A stretch of 64,000 nt of DNA, from contig NZ_LR701582.1 of assembly GCF_902498805.1 (NCBI RefSeq), positions 62,001-126,000 of the forward strand, written 5' to 3'. Source of the stretch: Imperialibacter sp. EC-SDR9 (lineage in GTDB: Bacteria; Bacteroidota; Bacteroidia; Cytophagales; Cyclobacteriaceae). The first letter of the stretch is position 1. Every line of letters starts with the position of its first letter. The notes under the pieces were generated by a model, which saw only the letters and a list, made by a program, of their open reading frames with translations, ran no database searches and was not told the DNA's origin. A program made the position numbers and the translations under genes. Shown here piece by piece: positions 43,237 to 52,582 of this stretch.

Positions 43237-44889
43237 TTATTCCTTCAGTCCCTTATATGCATTAATCAGCCCGTTGGTAGACGAATCGTGGCTGGTAACC
43301 GCACTACCGTTGAGTAGCTCAGGAAGTATTTGATTGGCCAGCTGCTTGCCAAGTTCCACACCCCACTGATCGAAGCTATACACGTTCCAGATGATGCCTT
43401 GCACAAAGATTTTGTGCTCATAAAGGGCAATCAGCGATCCAAGTGCTCTTGGGGTTAGCTTTTTCATCAGGAAGCTGTTGGTAGGCCTGTTGCCCCGGAA
43501 TATTTTATAAGGTGTCAGCGCTTCAATATCTTCATCCGATTTGCCGGCCTTTTTCAATTCAGCAATGACCTCTTCTCTGGTTTTTCCAATCATCAACGCC
43601 TCTGTTTGCGCAAAGAAGTTGGAGAGGAGCTTTTCTTGATGATCTCCCAAAGGGTTTTGGCTGTTGGCCGAAGCAATGAAGTCGCATGGGATCAGCTTCG
43701 TGCCCTGGTGGTAAAGCTGATAAAAAGCATGCTGGCCGTTGGTGCCAGGTTCACCCCATACAATGGTGCCAGTTTCGTAATTCACATCTTTTTCATCACG
43801 GCCTACCGACTTGCCGTTGCTTTCCATTTCACCTTGCTGCAGGAATTGAGCAAAGCGGTGCATATACTGGTCGTAGCAAAGGATGGCCTGACTTTCTGCT
43901 TCAAAGAAGTTATTGTACCACACACCTACCAAGGCAAGTATGGTTGGGAGGTTTTCACCATGCGGTGCATTGAGGAAGTGGTTGTCCATGGCATGCGCCC
44001 CGTCGTGCAGCTCCATAAAGTTGTCGAATCCTATAGCACAGGCAATGGACATGCCAATGGCTGACCAAAGCGAATAACGGCCACCTACCCAGTCCCAGAA
44101 CTTGAACATGTTCTCTTCTGCAATGCCAAACTGCACCACCTTCTCCGTGTTGGTAGAAAGGGCGATGAAGTGATTGCGAACATATTTCTCGTCCTTACAA
44201 GCCGCCAACAACCAATCTCTCGCCGACTCAGCGTTGGTCATGGTCTCCTGCGTGGTAAAGGTTTTGGAAGCGATAATAAACAAGGTAGTTTCCGGATCTA
44301 CCTTTTTGAGCGTCTGCAGCAAATGAGTGCCATCCACATTTGATACATAGTGACTTTCGATGCCCTCTACCTGATAAGGCTTGAGCGATTCGGTAACCAT
44401 GTATGGCCCCAGGTCAGAGCCTCCTATGCCGATATTGACAACATGACTGATAGCCTTGCCAGAAAACCCTTTCAATTCACCCGCATGCAGTTTTTCCGTG
44501 AAAGCCTTCATCTTTGACAGCTCCGCATTCACGTCTTCCATCACATTGTGCCCATCAACAATAATGGGTGTGTTGCTACGGTTGCGCAGGGCTACGTGAA
44601 GTACTGAGCGACTTTCGGTTACATTGATACACTCACCTGAATACATCTGCTTCTTGGCGTCCTGCAGTTTCACCTGATCAGCAAGCTCCAGCAGCAGATT
44701 AAGCGTTTCTTCTGTGATGATGTTCTTGGAGAAATCAAAAAGAAGGTCTTCGAACTTCAGATGGAATTTATCGAAACGGGAAGAATCCTTTTTGAAAAGA
44801 TCCTTCATCTGTACTGTTTCCATCTGACCAAAATGAGCCTGAAGTTTCTTCCAGGCGTCTGTGGTGGTGGGGTTTATCTTAGGGAGCAT
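43237..44889 (-). CDS. pgi: Glucose-6-phosphate isomerase
   Basis: The 550-residue enzyme is the length of E. coli Pgi (549). Landmarks are [12 protein letters not shown] (152-162), the phosphate-binding [20 protein letters not shown], the first PROSITE-type signature [46 protein letters not shown] with the catalytic Glu and His region, and the C-terminal [16 protein letters not shown]. It interconverts glucose 6-phosphate and fructose 6-phosphate in the cytosol (glycolysis and gluconeogenesis). It seems to be a single-gene unit, as no neighbour is within 190 bp on the same strand. Confidence 0.97.
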   Translation of the reverse strand: MLPKINPTTTDAWKKLQAHFGQMETVQMKDLFKKDSSRFDKFHLKFEDLLFDFSKNIITEETLNLLLELADQVKLQDAKKQMYSGECINVTESRSVLHVALRNRSNTPIIVDGHNVMEDVNAELSKMKAFTEKLHAGELKGFSGKAISHVVNIGIGGSDLGPYMVTESLKPYQVEGIESHYVSNVDGTHLLQTLKKVDPETTLFIIASKTFTTQETMTNAESARDWLLAACKDEKYVRNHFIALSTNTEKVVQFGIAEENMFKFWDWVGGRYSLWSAIGMSIACAIGFDNFMELHDGAHAMDNHFLNAPHGENLPTILALVGVWYNNFFEAESQAILCYDQYMHRFAQFLQQGEMESNGKSVGRDEKDVNYETGTIVWGEPGTNGQHAFYQLYHQGTKLIPCDFIASANSQNPLGDHQEKLLSNFFAQTEALMIGKTREEVIAELKKAGKSDEDIEALTPYKIFRGNRPTNSFLMKKLTPRALGSLIALYEHKIFVQGIIWNVYSFDQWGVELGKQLANQILPELLNGSAVTSHDSSTNGLINAYKGLKE

Positions 44890-45085
44890 CTTTTGTCAAT
44901 AGTCAAAAAAACAGAGGCAAACATTGCGATAATTCCAGTGATTTTCAACTGCCGCCGCAATCGCATATAGCGCAAAGTGCCTTTATGTGTCATCGAAAAC
45001 GTTTGAAATGACTTAAAAAAAACTGAAAAAAGATTGAATGTGGCAGGGCAGATTGCCCGCCGCACAGTTATATGCAAATTTTCAA

Positions 45086-46252
45086 CTAAACCACCTGGGC
45101 CAGGGCCTTGTTGAAAGCCTCCATTTCGTCTTTGCGCCCTATGCTCACCCGACACCAATCCTGATTTTTGAAGTTCCATGATCTCACCAGCACGCCTTTT
45201 TCTTTCATGCGGCTGAGAAAAGTGCTGCCATTCATGTCGATGGGGAACATAGCAAAGTTGGTGAAAGAAGGGATGACGCTGGCACCAACGGCCTTCAGGC
45301 CTTTGTAGAGCAGCTGTTTGGATTCTTCTGTTTGCTGAACACTCATGCTTAGGAACGCTTTATCATCCACAGAAGCTGTCGCTGCCAGAACCGCTGGTCT
45401 GGATAGGTCAAACCCGCCGGTGGAGAATGGTTTCATTTTGGCCAGCAGGTCTGGTCTGGCTACACAATAGCCCACCCGTAAACCAGCAAAACCATGCACC
45501 TTGGAGAAGGTTTTGCAAACAATGACATTCTTGCCTTGCTGCACACAGGAAATCGTACTCGCTGTCAACCCTTCAGGGTGATAGTCGATATAAGCTTCGT
45601 CAACAAAAACAGGAGCTTTGCTGCTAATGGAATTACAGAAATCCCTCATCTCCTGTCCCGATACCTGGGTGCCAGTAGGATTCATTGGGTTCACTGTGTA
45701 CACCAGTGATGTTTTTGCATTTACGGCGTCGGCCATTTTACCGAGTTGCTGGTTCAATCCGTTGTCTACATCAATTTTGACCAGCTTGCCTCCAACACCT
45801 TCGGCGTATTTTGGCAGGCTGTCGAAAGTAGGATGAGAAATCACGATCTCACCACCCTTCATGCCGAAAGCAACACCAGCGGCCATTAGCAATTGAGTAG
45901 AGCCAGCGCCAAGCAAAATATGATCTTCTGAAACGCCCTCGTACGCAGCGATTTTTCTTTGTAGTTCTGCTCTTTCGTCGAAAGGATACATGTAGCTGTC
46001 TTTCAGAGAATTGGTAATAGCAGCAATTGCCTTTTCCGATGGCCCAAATGGGTTTTCGTTAGCAAAAAGCCTGGCTTTTACGCCTTCCTGCCCTTCGAAA
46101 TAGTAAAAAGCCCTTTCCTCGTCGGTCATGGAAACGAACTCAGCATTGTAAGAAGAAGATCTGGCAAAAAGAGAAGGTAAATTAACAAAAGCCGCAGATG
46201 CAGCCAGCGTGCCAGCCTTTAGCGCCTGACGGCGGGTGAGAGAAGTTTTCAT
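45086..46252 (-). CDS. HisC-like pyridoxal-phosphate aminotransferase with Tat-type signal
   Basis: I start at 46252 (MKTSLTRRQALKAGTLAASAAFVNLPSLFA), which gives a twin-arginine-type leader; the frame is open to 46273. The 388-residue protein is a class I/II aminotransferase of the HisC type: ANENPFGPSEKAI, HILLGAGSTQLLM, NPMNPTGTQVS, VDEAYIDYHP, and the PLP Lys in CKTFSKVHGFAGLRVGYC (about Lys251). HisC enzymes are cytosolic, whereas export-signalled copies are a Bacteroidota habit, with substrate untested. It is not in a his operon. A nested palindrome lies upstream of its start. Confidence 0.88.
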   Translation of the reverse strand: MKTSLTRRQALKAGTLAASAAFVNLPSLFARSSSYNAEFVSMTDEERAFYYFEGQEGVKARLFANENPFGPSEKAIAAITNSLKDSYMYPFDERAELQRKIAAYEGVSEDHILLGAGSTQLLMAAGVAFGMKGGEIVISHPTFDSLPKYAEGVGGKLVKIDVDNGLNQQLGKMADAVNAKTSLVYTVNPMNPTGTQVSGQEMRDFCNSISSKAPVFVDEAYIDYHPEGLTASTISCVQQGKNVIVCKTFSKVHGFAGLRVGYCVARPDLLAKMKPFSTGGFDLSRPAVLAATASVDDKAFLSMSVQQTEESKQLLYKGLKAVGASVIPSFTNFAMFPIDMNGSTFLSRMKEKGVLVRSWNFKNQDWCRVSIGRKDEMEAFNKALAQVV

Positions 46253-46325
46253 AGGTAGTGTTGTTTGATACAATTTAGGGAATTGTTGGGAATTATCTTC
46301 ACATCGCTCACTGTGTGTTAAATGG

Positions 46326-46459
46326 AAGAGGATGTCTCAAAAGCCCAAACCAAGTGTCAGGTTGAGCCTGTCGAAACCTTGTTATTTAGGGGTCTTAACA
46401 TTTCGACAGGCTCAATGTGACATTCACGTGTTGAAATAGGGCTTTTGAGGCATCCTCTT
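46326..46459. repeat. Nested 134-bp palindromic intergenic element
   Basis: Outer arms AAGAGGATGTCTCAAAAGCCC-type sequence at 46326-46346 and its complement at 46439-46459 differ by one base. Inner arms at 46355-46376 and 46401-46421 (containing TTGAGCCTGTCGAAA) differ by two bases. The whole folds into a two-tier stem. It fills the gap between two minus-strand genes. TTGAGCCTGTCGAAA-type palindromes recur between genes in many Bacteroidota genomes, so this is probably a dispersed repeat. Confidence 0.85.
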
Positions 46460-46481
46460 TTAACCGCACTAATACTTTCTC

Positions 46482-47909
46482 TTACTCTTTCCCTATCGGC
46501 GGAGGGCCTTCAATCATAGGAGTGTACACATGATCGCCTTTTCTTTCTTTGAATTCTTTTTTCATCGCTTCCACCTTTTTTGGGTCTTCGAACAAGTCAA
46601 TGGCGGACATAGAAAGGGCCTTTGCCGCATGAATCATTCCCTTGTGGCCAATGGACATTCCGCCGCAAGCCACCACAGCCCATGAGTGCCAGGGAGTGCC
46701 GTCAGGTGCCGTGGCTACGGTGAGGCGGGCAACAGGCACCACCCAACTCACATCACCCACGTCGGTAGAACCACCCCCTGGATGCTCGAGTGTTTCCTCC
46801 ATGGGTTCTATCTTGCTATTCAAGCCAATTTGTGGCTTTCCTGTAGCCTCCTGGATCTTTTTGGCATAGTCTGTTTCGTCGGCTGTGTAGGTAATAGGGC
46901 CTAGCAGCTCAAGGTTTTTTTGGATAATAGCGCCCCCACTTCGGTTGACAAGCACTTCGTAAATACCCGACACAAGGTTAATTTTGTAGTCGACATTTGC
47001 CATGATGGCGGCGCCTTCCGCCATAGCCCTTACCCGCTGGTATACCTCGTTCATTCCTTCCCTTTTGTCGTCACGTACCCTCACCCAAATTCGGGAGTAG
47101 TCGGGCACTACGTTTACCACCTGGCCACCATCCTGAATGTGGTAGTGGATCCGCACGGTAGGCTTGATGTGCTCTCTGTAGGCGTTGATACCGTGGGCAT
47201 ACAGTTCCAGGGCGTCGGAGGCGCTGCGGCCGTTCCAAGGATCGCCGGAAGCGTGAGCAGCCTGCCCAAAAAACTCAACAGTAAAGTCCACCAGAGCCAG
47301 TCCGCTCTGCACGGCGGTTTTGGTTTCAGCACCCGGGTGCCAATCGAGGCAGGCGTCGAGGTCATCGAAAAGCCCGGCTTTCGCCATCCATATTTTGCCG
47401 AAGAACTTTTCTTCCGCAGGAGTACCGAAAAACTTGATAGTGCCCTTAAGCTTACCCTGTGCCATCAGGTCTTTTACCGCAACGGCGGCTCCGAGACTCG
47501 CCGTACCAAACAAGTTGTGCCCACAGCCGTGGCCGGGTTTGCCTTCATGTAAAGGACTTTTATAAGGTACAGTGTTCTGCGAAAGTCCTGGCAGTGCATC
47601 GAATTCACCGAGAATACCGATGACGGGGCTTCCGCTGCCATAGGTCGCAATAAATGCGGTTGGGATGCCAGCTACACCACGCTCAACTGTGAAACCGTTG
47701 GCTTCGGCATAATCGGCCAGCAGGTCGGCGGAGACAGTTTCCTGAAAAGCGATTTCCTCTGCCGCCCATATTTTGTCGCTGATGGTGGTGAGCTCTGAGG
47801 TGCGGCCCTCAATGTCTTTGATGGCGGCGGTTTTGCTCGCACTGATTTTTTGAGCGTGGGCATTTAGCACTGTAGCACAGGCGAAAAGTAATAGTAATCT
47901 TTTGGTCAT
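46482..47909 (-). CDS. M20 family metallopeptidase/amidohydrolase, AbgB-like
   Basis: The 475-residue protein has a signal peptide (cleavage near LNAHAQ, residue 20). It carries M20 di-metal-site residues: GEFDALPG (Asp104), GHGCGHN (127-132), a general-base region TPAEEKFFG (165-167) and later AHASGDPWNGRSASDALELYAHGI, with a C-terminal GGSTDVGDVSWVVP. It matches the AbgB/IAA-amidase-like branch that hydrolyses N-acyl or p-aminobenzoyl-glutamate amides. With a signal peptide it should act in the periplasm. It seems to stand alone, with the palindrome at its 3-prime end. Confidence 0.9.
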   Translation of the reverse strand: MTKRLLLLFACATVLNAHAQKISASKTAAIKDIEGRTSELTTISDKIWAAEEIAFQETVSADLLADYAEANGFTVERGVAGIPTAFIATYGSGSPVIGILGEFDALPGLSQNTVPYKSPLHEGKPGHGCGHNLFGTASLGAAVAVKDLMAQGKLKGTIKFFGTPAEEKFFGKIWMAKAGLFDDLDACLDWHPGAETKTAVQSGLALVDFTVEFFGQAAHASGDPWNGRSASDALELYAHGINAYREHIKPTVRIHYHIQDGGQVVNVVPDYSRIWVRVRDDKREGMNEVYQRVRAMAEGAAIMANVDYKINLVSGIYEVLVNRSGGAIIQKNLELLGPITYTADETDYAKKIQEATGKPQIGLNSKIEPMEETLEHPGGGSTDVGDVSWVVPVARLTVATAPDGTPWHSWAVVACGGMSIGHKGMIHAAKALSMSAIDLFEDPKKVEAMKKEFKERKGDHVYTPMIEGPPPIGKE

Positions 47910-48084
47910 AGACGAGCAGTTTAATGTTGGAAATAGAAGAGTAAAATGGGCGTTCGGAAGTCAATTAAGGAAAAAAAGTGGAACGTTGGAAGGGCGGTGC
48001 TGTGAACGGCCAGGATTAGTAATGCCAGGGTAGGGCTATGTCGGCAGTAGCGACAATTAATGAATGTGAAAGCTTGGAACCTCC

Positions 48085-48135
48085 CAAAACAAAACTTCCC
48101 GAAAGTTTTGCCATGTGTTGGCCACTTTCGGGAAG
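48085..48135 (-). terminator. Intrinsic terminator of the YtxH gene
   Basis: CTTCCCGAAAGT pairs with ACTTTCGGGAAG across a 17-nt loop (48095-48106 and 48124-48135). On the minus strand it is followed by TTTTGTTTT, about 30 bp after the YtxH stop. Confidence 0.75.
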
Positions 48136-48166
48136 CTGAATTCATTGTTTATAAATGATTTTGACT

Positions 48167-48439
48167 TTAGCTGTCTTTGCCTACAAGTTTGGCGTCTTCT
48201 AATTTCGACGCCCCATTTTTAGAGAGGCGCATGGCTTCTTTACCGACAGTCTCAATTTTGCTAGAAACATTATCGATCACCTTATTGAACTTGGACTCCA
48301 TCTCATCGAAATAATGATCTCCCTTCTTGCTTATTTTCTTCCTTGTGGCAGTGCCTTTAGCAGGGGCAAACAGTATTCCTAAGGCAGCTCCAATGGATGC
48401 ACTTACCAATACACTAACTAATACTTTTCCAGCGTTCAT
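48167..48439 (-). CDS. YtxH domain small protein
   Basis: The 90-residue protein has one N-terminal glycine-zipper membrane segment (VLVSVLVSASIGAALGILFAPAKGTATRKKI) followed by a charged amphipathic helix, the YtxH/gas-vesicle-GvpP-like plan. Such proteins are general-stress or envelope-associated; no specific role is known. It has its own terminator and probably its own promoter. Confidence 0.88.
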   Translation of the reverse strand: MNAGKVLVSVLVSASIGAALGILFAPAKGTATRKKISKKGDHYFDEMESKFNKVIDNVSSKIETVGKEAMRLSKNGASKLEDAKLVGKDS

Positions 48440-48576
48440 AATTCTACGGTTTTGTTTACAAATAATTTATTGAAATGGTCAGGCTGTATTATACTTAACG
48501 GGAGAAAAGGCCTTTCTGTTATAAATTGAGGCTATTTTATGAACGAGGCAGTCTCAATCCGGCCAGGTATAACGGC

Positions 48577-51048
48577 TCAGTTGGCGTCGAGGGAGTCCAG
48601 GGGACTCTTTATCGCCGTTTGCCAACATTTCTCAGCAATGACCAGCGTGGAAATAAAAAGAATAAACAGAACGGGGAAGAGAATCAGCGTGGGGTCAAGG
48701 CCGATCCTGAAAGGATAGTCGTCCAGCCACGCTTTGGCACTGAACCATACGATGGGGTTGGAAATGAGGTAGGCGATGAGAATAAGTTTAAGAAAATCGT
48801 AGAGCAGAAGCAACATAATATTGTGGGTGGGAGCACCAAGAATTTTTCTGATACCAATTTCCTTTGTTCGTTTCTGTGTCACATAAGAGGCCAGCCCAAA
48901 CATGCCCATATTAGCGATGACTATAGCGATAATGGCGAAAAAGAAGAACATTTTCAGCATGCCTTCTTCCAGCGCCAATCGGTTTTCGAAGCCCCTGCTC
49001 AGGAAGAAGAAATTGGGAAAATATGCCCCGATTTGAAATCTTATTTCCTGCAAGAAGGTTGATATGTTCTCACTTTGGTTGGGGTGGTAGAACAAGACAA
49101 AATCCATGTACGTTCTGTGTCGGAAGCCTGTAACGTAAATAGAGGGAGGAGCATCAGTCTGTTGGTTTTTGACCACGCCCACTACCATATGGTAGCCACC
49201 CCGGGAGTCAATGGTTTGCCCTACTGCCATTTCCGGGTCGCCGAAGCCTAACGCTTTGGCGGCCGATTCATTCACAACCAAAGAGTTGAAGTCGTCACCC
49301 ATATTTCTGAAGTTACGCCCAGCCAGGAAAACTGATGAGGAGTCTTTCCAGTACTGATGGTCAATCACATATAAATTAAAGGTAGTGTCTTTTAGGCCGG
49401 GAAAGAGTTTTACATAAATACCGTCTTCTTGTTTTTCTACCGGTGCCAGGCCCGAAATGGCCTGCATTGTTTTGATTTTGCCCTGGTAGAGATTTGAAAT
49501 ATGTATGCCCCTGATGCCCTCGCCTCTGTTGTGAAGTATAAAACGGTCGACTTGATTGGTGAACTCCGCATTGGCGCCCGGCAGCCCGGGAAATACGCCG
49601 CTCATTTTGATCTCACGTGAGGTGCCACCGCTTCTTTCTATATAATCCAGCTGCAGATAGACAATGTAAACGGCCGAAAGGAAGATGATGGAGGAGGTTA
49701 GTTGGAAGATCAGCAGGGAGCGGATAATGCTGCTTCCTTTGCTAAGGTTGCCTGAGTTGATCACGCTAGTCTTGCCTCTGAGAGAGTCGATTGGATTGAG
49801 TGACGACAGGTGAAAGGCCGGATAGGCGCTGGATAACAGGGTGCTCACCAGGATAAGCAGAATAAGAAAGAGAACAAACACTGCCATGTTGGAATATCCC
49901 ACTGGCGGGTAGCTGATGTTGGTATACATCACAATCAGCTTAGTGCCAAATAGAAAGAAAAAGATGCTGAGCAGCCCTGCAAGGGTGTTAGTGAGTAATG
50001 CCTCACCCACAAAGGTGAGGGTGAGTTGTGTGGGTGTGATGCCAAGCAACTTTCTCACGCCGATTTCCTTTGCCCGTTCTATGCTATTGATGATGGCGTT
50101 GTTGACATAGTTGGTGCAGGCAAGCACAACAATGATGACCGCAATCACGGCCAGAAAGACGAGTAAGGTGGGACTGATGCCGTCTTCGGGCTCATTGGAG
50201 ATTTCTGTTGACAGATGAATGTCCTCAATCGGGCGGAGGAAAATCCCTTTTTCGTAAGTTTCCATTTCTGCGGAAGACCCCGGGGAAGTGGCCGCCTTTT
50301 CAATAGATGAAACATCAAAATCTGGCGACACGAGAATGTAAGTATAAATGACCTCCGATTGCTGCATGCCGGGATTGTCCATGCCGGTGGCTGGAGAGCT
50401 TAAAGAGACCAGTAGATCAAATTTGAGGTGGGTTTTCTCAGGCCTGTCGTCGAATACACCTCCTATAACATACGTTTGTTCGAAAAACCCCGCCGCAGCC
50501 GAAACAAACTCCTGGCCGACAATGGAACTGTTGTTTTCCATTTGTTGGGGAAAGATTCTTTTTGCCAGTGTGGCCGAGAGGAGCAAAGTGTTAGGGGCTG
50601 CGAGCGCTGAATCCCGATTTCCCTGGAGCAGCGTCAGTGAAAGTACATCCAGTATGGAGCGGTCGGCGTAGTAGGCCTTTTCAACAAATACACTGAGGGC
50701 AAGGGAATCATGTTTCTGGTATTTGAAGAAGGCACTGCCGTACTCTGAGAAGGGAAGCAGCCGGGCATAACTAGCTATTTCGACGTGGTTATTTGCCAGT
50801 CGGGGCCCGACAACCGGAGCGGTGAAGGCATCTCTGACTGTAATCTCGCCTCTTGTAGACGTAGTGGTTTCAACTCGAAAGACGCTTTGGGCTTGGGGAA
50901 GCCGGTCATAGAAGAGGTGTGACTGGATATAATTAAAAAGAAAAATACAGGCCGCCATGCCAAGTGTTAGCCCCAGAATGTTCAGGTAAGCCGCACCCTT
51001 ATTGCGCAAAATGTTCCTTACAGAAATAAGGAGAAAGTTCTTAATCAT
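48577..51048 (-). CDS. Large FtsX-type ABC transporter permease
   Basis: I start at 51048 (MIKNFLLISVRNILRNKGAAYLNILGLTLGMAACIFLFNYI), the normal beginning of this family; the frame is open to 51096. The 823-residue protein has two MacB_PCD-plus-FtsX halves: a first FtsX domain near 285-425 (VNNAIINSIERAKEIGVRKLLGITPTQ) and a second near the C-terminus (FGLASYVTQKRTKEIGIRKILGAPTHN), ending IKSPLDSLDAN. Such double permeases are abundant in Bacteroidota and usually work with a small LolD/MacB-type ATPase encoded elsewhere or nearby. None is adjacent. The substrate is unknown; envelope lipid, peptide or antimicrobial export is typical for the superfamily. Confidence 0.92.
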   Translation of the reverse strand: MIKNFLLISVRNILRNKGAAYLNILGLTLGMAACIFLFNYIQSHLFYDRLPQAQSVFRVETTTSTRGEITVRDAFTAPVVGPRLANNHVEIASYARLLPFSEYGSAFFKYQKHDSLALSVFVEKAYYADRSILDVLSLTLLQGNRDSALAAPNTLLLSATLAKRIFPQQMENNSSIVGQEFVSAAAGFFEQTYVIGGVFDDRPEKTHLKFDLLVSLSSPATGMDNPGMQQSEVIYTYILVSPDFDVSSIEKAATSPGSSAEMETYEKGIFLRPIEDIHLSTEISNEPEDGISPTLLVFLAVIAVIIVVLACTNYVNNAIINSIERAKEIGVRKLLGITPTQLTLTFVGEALLTNTLAGLLSIFFFLFGTKLIVMYTNISYPPVGYSNMAVFVLFLILLILVSTLLSSAYPAFHLSSLNPIDSLRGKTSVINSGNLSKGSSIIRSLLIFQLTSSIIFLSAVYIVYLQLDYIERSGGTSREIKMSGVFPGLPGANAEFTNQVDRFILHNRGEGIRGIHISNLYQGKIKTMQAISGLAPVEKQEDGIYVKLFPGLKDTTFNLYVIDHQYWKDSSSVFLAGRNFRNMGDDFNSLVVNESAAKALGFGDPEMAVGQTIDSRGGYHMVVGVVKNQQTDAPPSIYVTGFRHRTYMDFVLFYHPNQSENISTFLQEIRFQIGAYFPNFFFLSRGFENRLALEEGMLKMFFFFAIIAIVIANMGMFGLASYVTQKRTKEIGIRKILGAPTHNIMLLLLYDFLKLILIAYLISNPIVWFSAKAWLDDYPFRIGLDPTLILFPVLFILFISTLVIAEKCWQTAIKSPLDSLDAN

Positions 51049-51210
51049 TGTGGCAAGCAGTAGATAAAGTGCCTTCTGCGACAAACTGCGTGCCATGCAG
51101 GAGAACAGGTGAATCAGGTCTCTGGGTGTAGATTGACCAGATGGTATGTCTATTTTTTCTGTTCAAATATGTACAGAAAATGTACGGTGGTGCGCTCAGT
51201 AAGCGGCCGG

Positions 51211-52440
51211 TTACTTGAGTAAGTCGATACTCCTCTGGATCGTTTGCTGATCAGTGGATGTTTTAGCCAATGCAAGTGCCCGCTCAAGGTGAGCCTTCGC
51301 TTTAGTGTTGTCGATGCCTTTGTAAAGTTCGCCAAGCAGCATAAAGTAGAAGTGATTGTCAATTAGTTTCAGTTTCTCAGCTTCAATGATCGCTGCCTCC
51401 TTTCCATTGACTTTGGCAAGTGCATAGGTTCTATTCAGTGCAGCTATGGGCGAGTAGTCAAGTTGTAATAACTGGTTGTACAACTGAAGGATGTTTTCCC
51501 ACTTTTCTTTGGAGTCTTCTTTGATGGTGTGCCAGTAAGCAATGCTTGCTTCAAAGTGGTATTTGGAAACTCGGGCTCCTTGCGAGGCTTCTTTCAGGTA
51601 GATAGCGCCGCTTGTGATCAGCTCCTGGTTCCAAAGTGTTTCGTCCTGATTTTGATACAATACCAGCTCTCCATTTTGCCCTTTCCGGGCCTTTAGTCTG
51701 GAGGCGTGGAAACACATTAGCGCCATCAGTGCATTGACGGGCGGTGTATTTGTTTGAGGACTCCCTATGAGCAGCCGACAGAGCCTCATTGCCTCCCGGC
51801 AGAGCTCTTCCTGCACCACAGCTTCCTTGCTTTCCGAGTAGTAACCCTCATTAAACAGGAGATACAACGTGGTGAGTACTGCATCTATCCGGTTATTGAT
51901 CTCGCTTTCTCCGGGGAACGCTATCGGTATCTTCTCTATTCTCAGCTTCTCCCTTGCCCTGAAGAGTCGCTTGTTGATGGTTTCCTTGTTGGTTAGAAAG
52001 GCATTGGCGATTTCATCGATGCCAAAGCCGCAAAGGATTCGGAGTGCCAAACCAATTTGCGACTCAACGGGGATGATCGGATGGCAGATAGCGAACAGCA
52101 TTTGGAGCTGGCTGTCTGCAATGTTCTGATCCGATAAGTCGATATCAATTTCTGCTGTTGTCACCTCCGAGGGAGTCAAATTAGGCTTGACCTTATCCGT
52201 GAAAATATGCTGACGGGTGAGGTGGTTTTTTGCTTTGTTTTTGGCCACTGCATACAACCAGCCGGTGGGATTTTCAGGAATCTTGTTGTAAGTCCAGGTT
52301 TCAATGGCCAGCATGAACGTTTCGCTGGCAATGTCCTCGGCCGCTTCGATATGGTCGGCTCCGAAGAGTTTGCAAAGCACAGCAGTAATTTTGCTGAACT
52401 CAGTCCGAAACAGGTGAGGGATTAGCTCCTGGTGGGTCAT
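51211..52440 (-). CDS. ECF42-type RNA polymerase sigma factor with C-terminal TPR extension
   Basis: The 409-residue protein has sigma region 2 at about 8-78 (AAEDIASETFMLAIETWTYNKIPENPTGWLYAVAKNKAKNHLTRQ) and region 4 at about 112-170 (GLALRILCGFGIDEIANAFLTNKETINKRLFRAREKLR). A large C-terminal extension follows, including the DUF6596-like DAVLTTLYLLFNEGYY and TPR-like helices (LLQLDYSPIAALNRTYALAKV; ALERALALAKTS). This is the plan of the ECF42 group, whose activity is set by the TPR tail rather than an anti-sigma factor. The DGPF/YciI gene lies upstream, the partner typical of the group. A long hairpin sits between them. Confidence 0.92.
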   Translation of the reverse strand: MTHQELIPHLFRTEFSKITAVLCKLFGADHIEAAEDIASETFMLAIETWTYNKIPENPTGWLYAVAKNKAKNHLTRQHIFTDKVKPNLTPSEVTTAEIDIDLSDQNIADSQLQMLFAICHPIIPVESQIGLALRILCGFGIDEIANAFLTNKETINKRLFRAREKLRIEKIPIAFPGESEINNRIDAVLTTLYLLFNEGYYSESKEAVVQEELCREAMRLCRLLIGSPQTNTPPVNALMALMCFHASRLKARKGQNGELVLYQNQDETLWNQELITSGAIYLKEASQGARVSKYHFEASIAYWHTIKEDSKEKWENILQLYNQLLQLDYSPIAALNRTYALAKVNGKEAAIIEAEKLKLIDNHFYFMLLGELYKGIDNTKAKAHLERALALAKTSTDQQTIQRSIDLLK

Positions 52441-52463
52441 TGATCAATAAGTGGAGTGTAGAG

Positions 52464-52542
52464 CATGGTGTATCTACCATGTGGTGCCACCAGCTAAGGC
52501 TGTGGGCACCACAGTCGTGCCCACAGCCCTAGCTGGTGGCAC
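52464..52542. promoter_or_regulatory. Two stacked hairpins between DGPF/YciI gene and ECF42 sigma gene
   Basis: GTGCCACCAGCTA-A-GGCTGTGGGCAC (52484-52509) pairs with 52517-52542 across a 7-nt loop: 26-base arms with one mismatch. Next to it CATGGT (52464-52469) pairs with ACCATG (52476-52481). The structures fill the 142-bp gap, 22 bp from the sigma start codon. No T run follows. Possible roles are attenuation of read-through, RNA processing or a repeat insertion; none is shown. Confidence 0.75.
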
Positions 52543-52582
52543 GACGAACATTGCCGTCGGTAGCATGACAGCTTCTTGAAGG

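Noticed and set aside
45086-46252. Histidine biosynthesis hisC assignment
   Set aside because: The protein has an export-type leader and no other his gene is nearby, so a biosynthetic role is not supported.
46920-47552. 210-codon plus-strand frame antisense to the M20 amidohydrolase
   Set aside because: The minus strand is a clear M20 enzyme with all metal ligands; the antisense frame has no domain.
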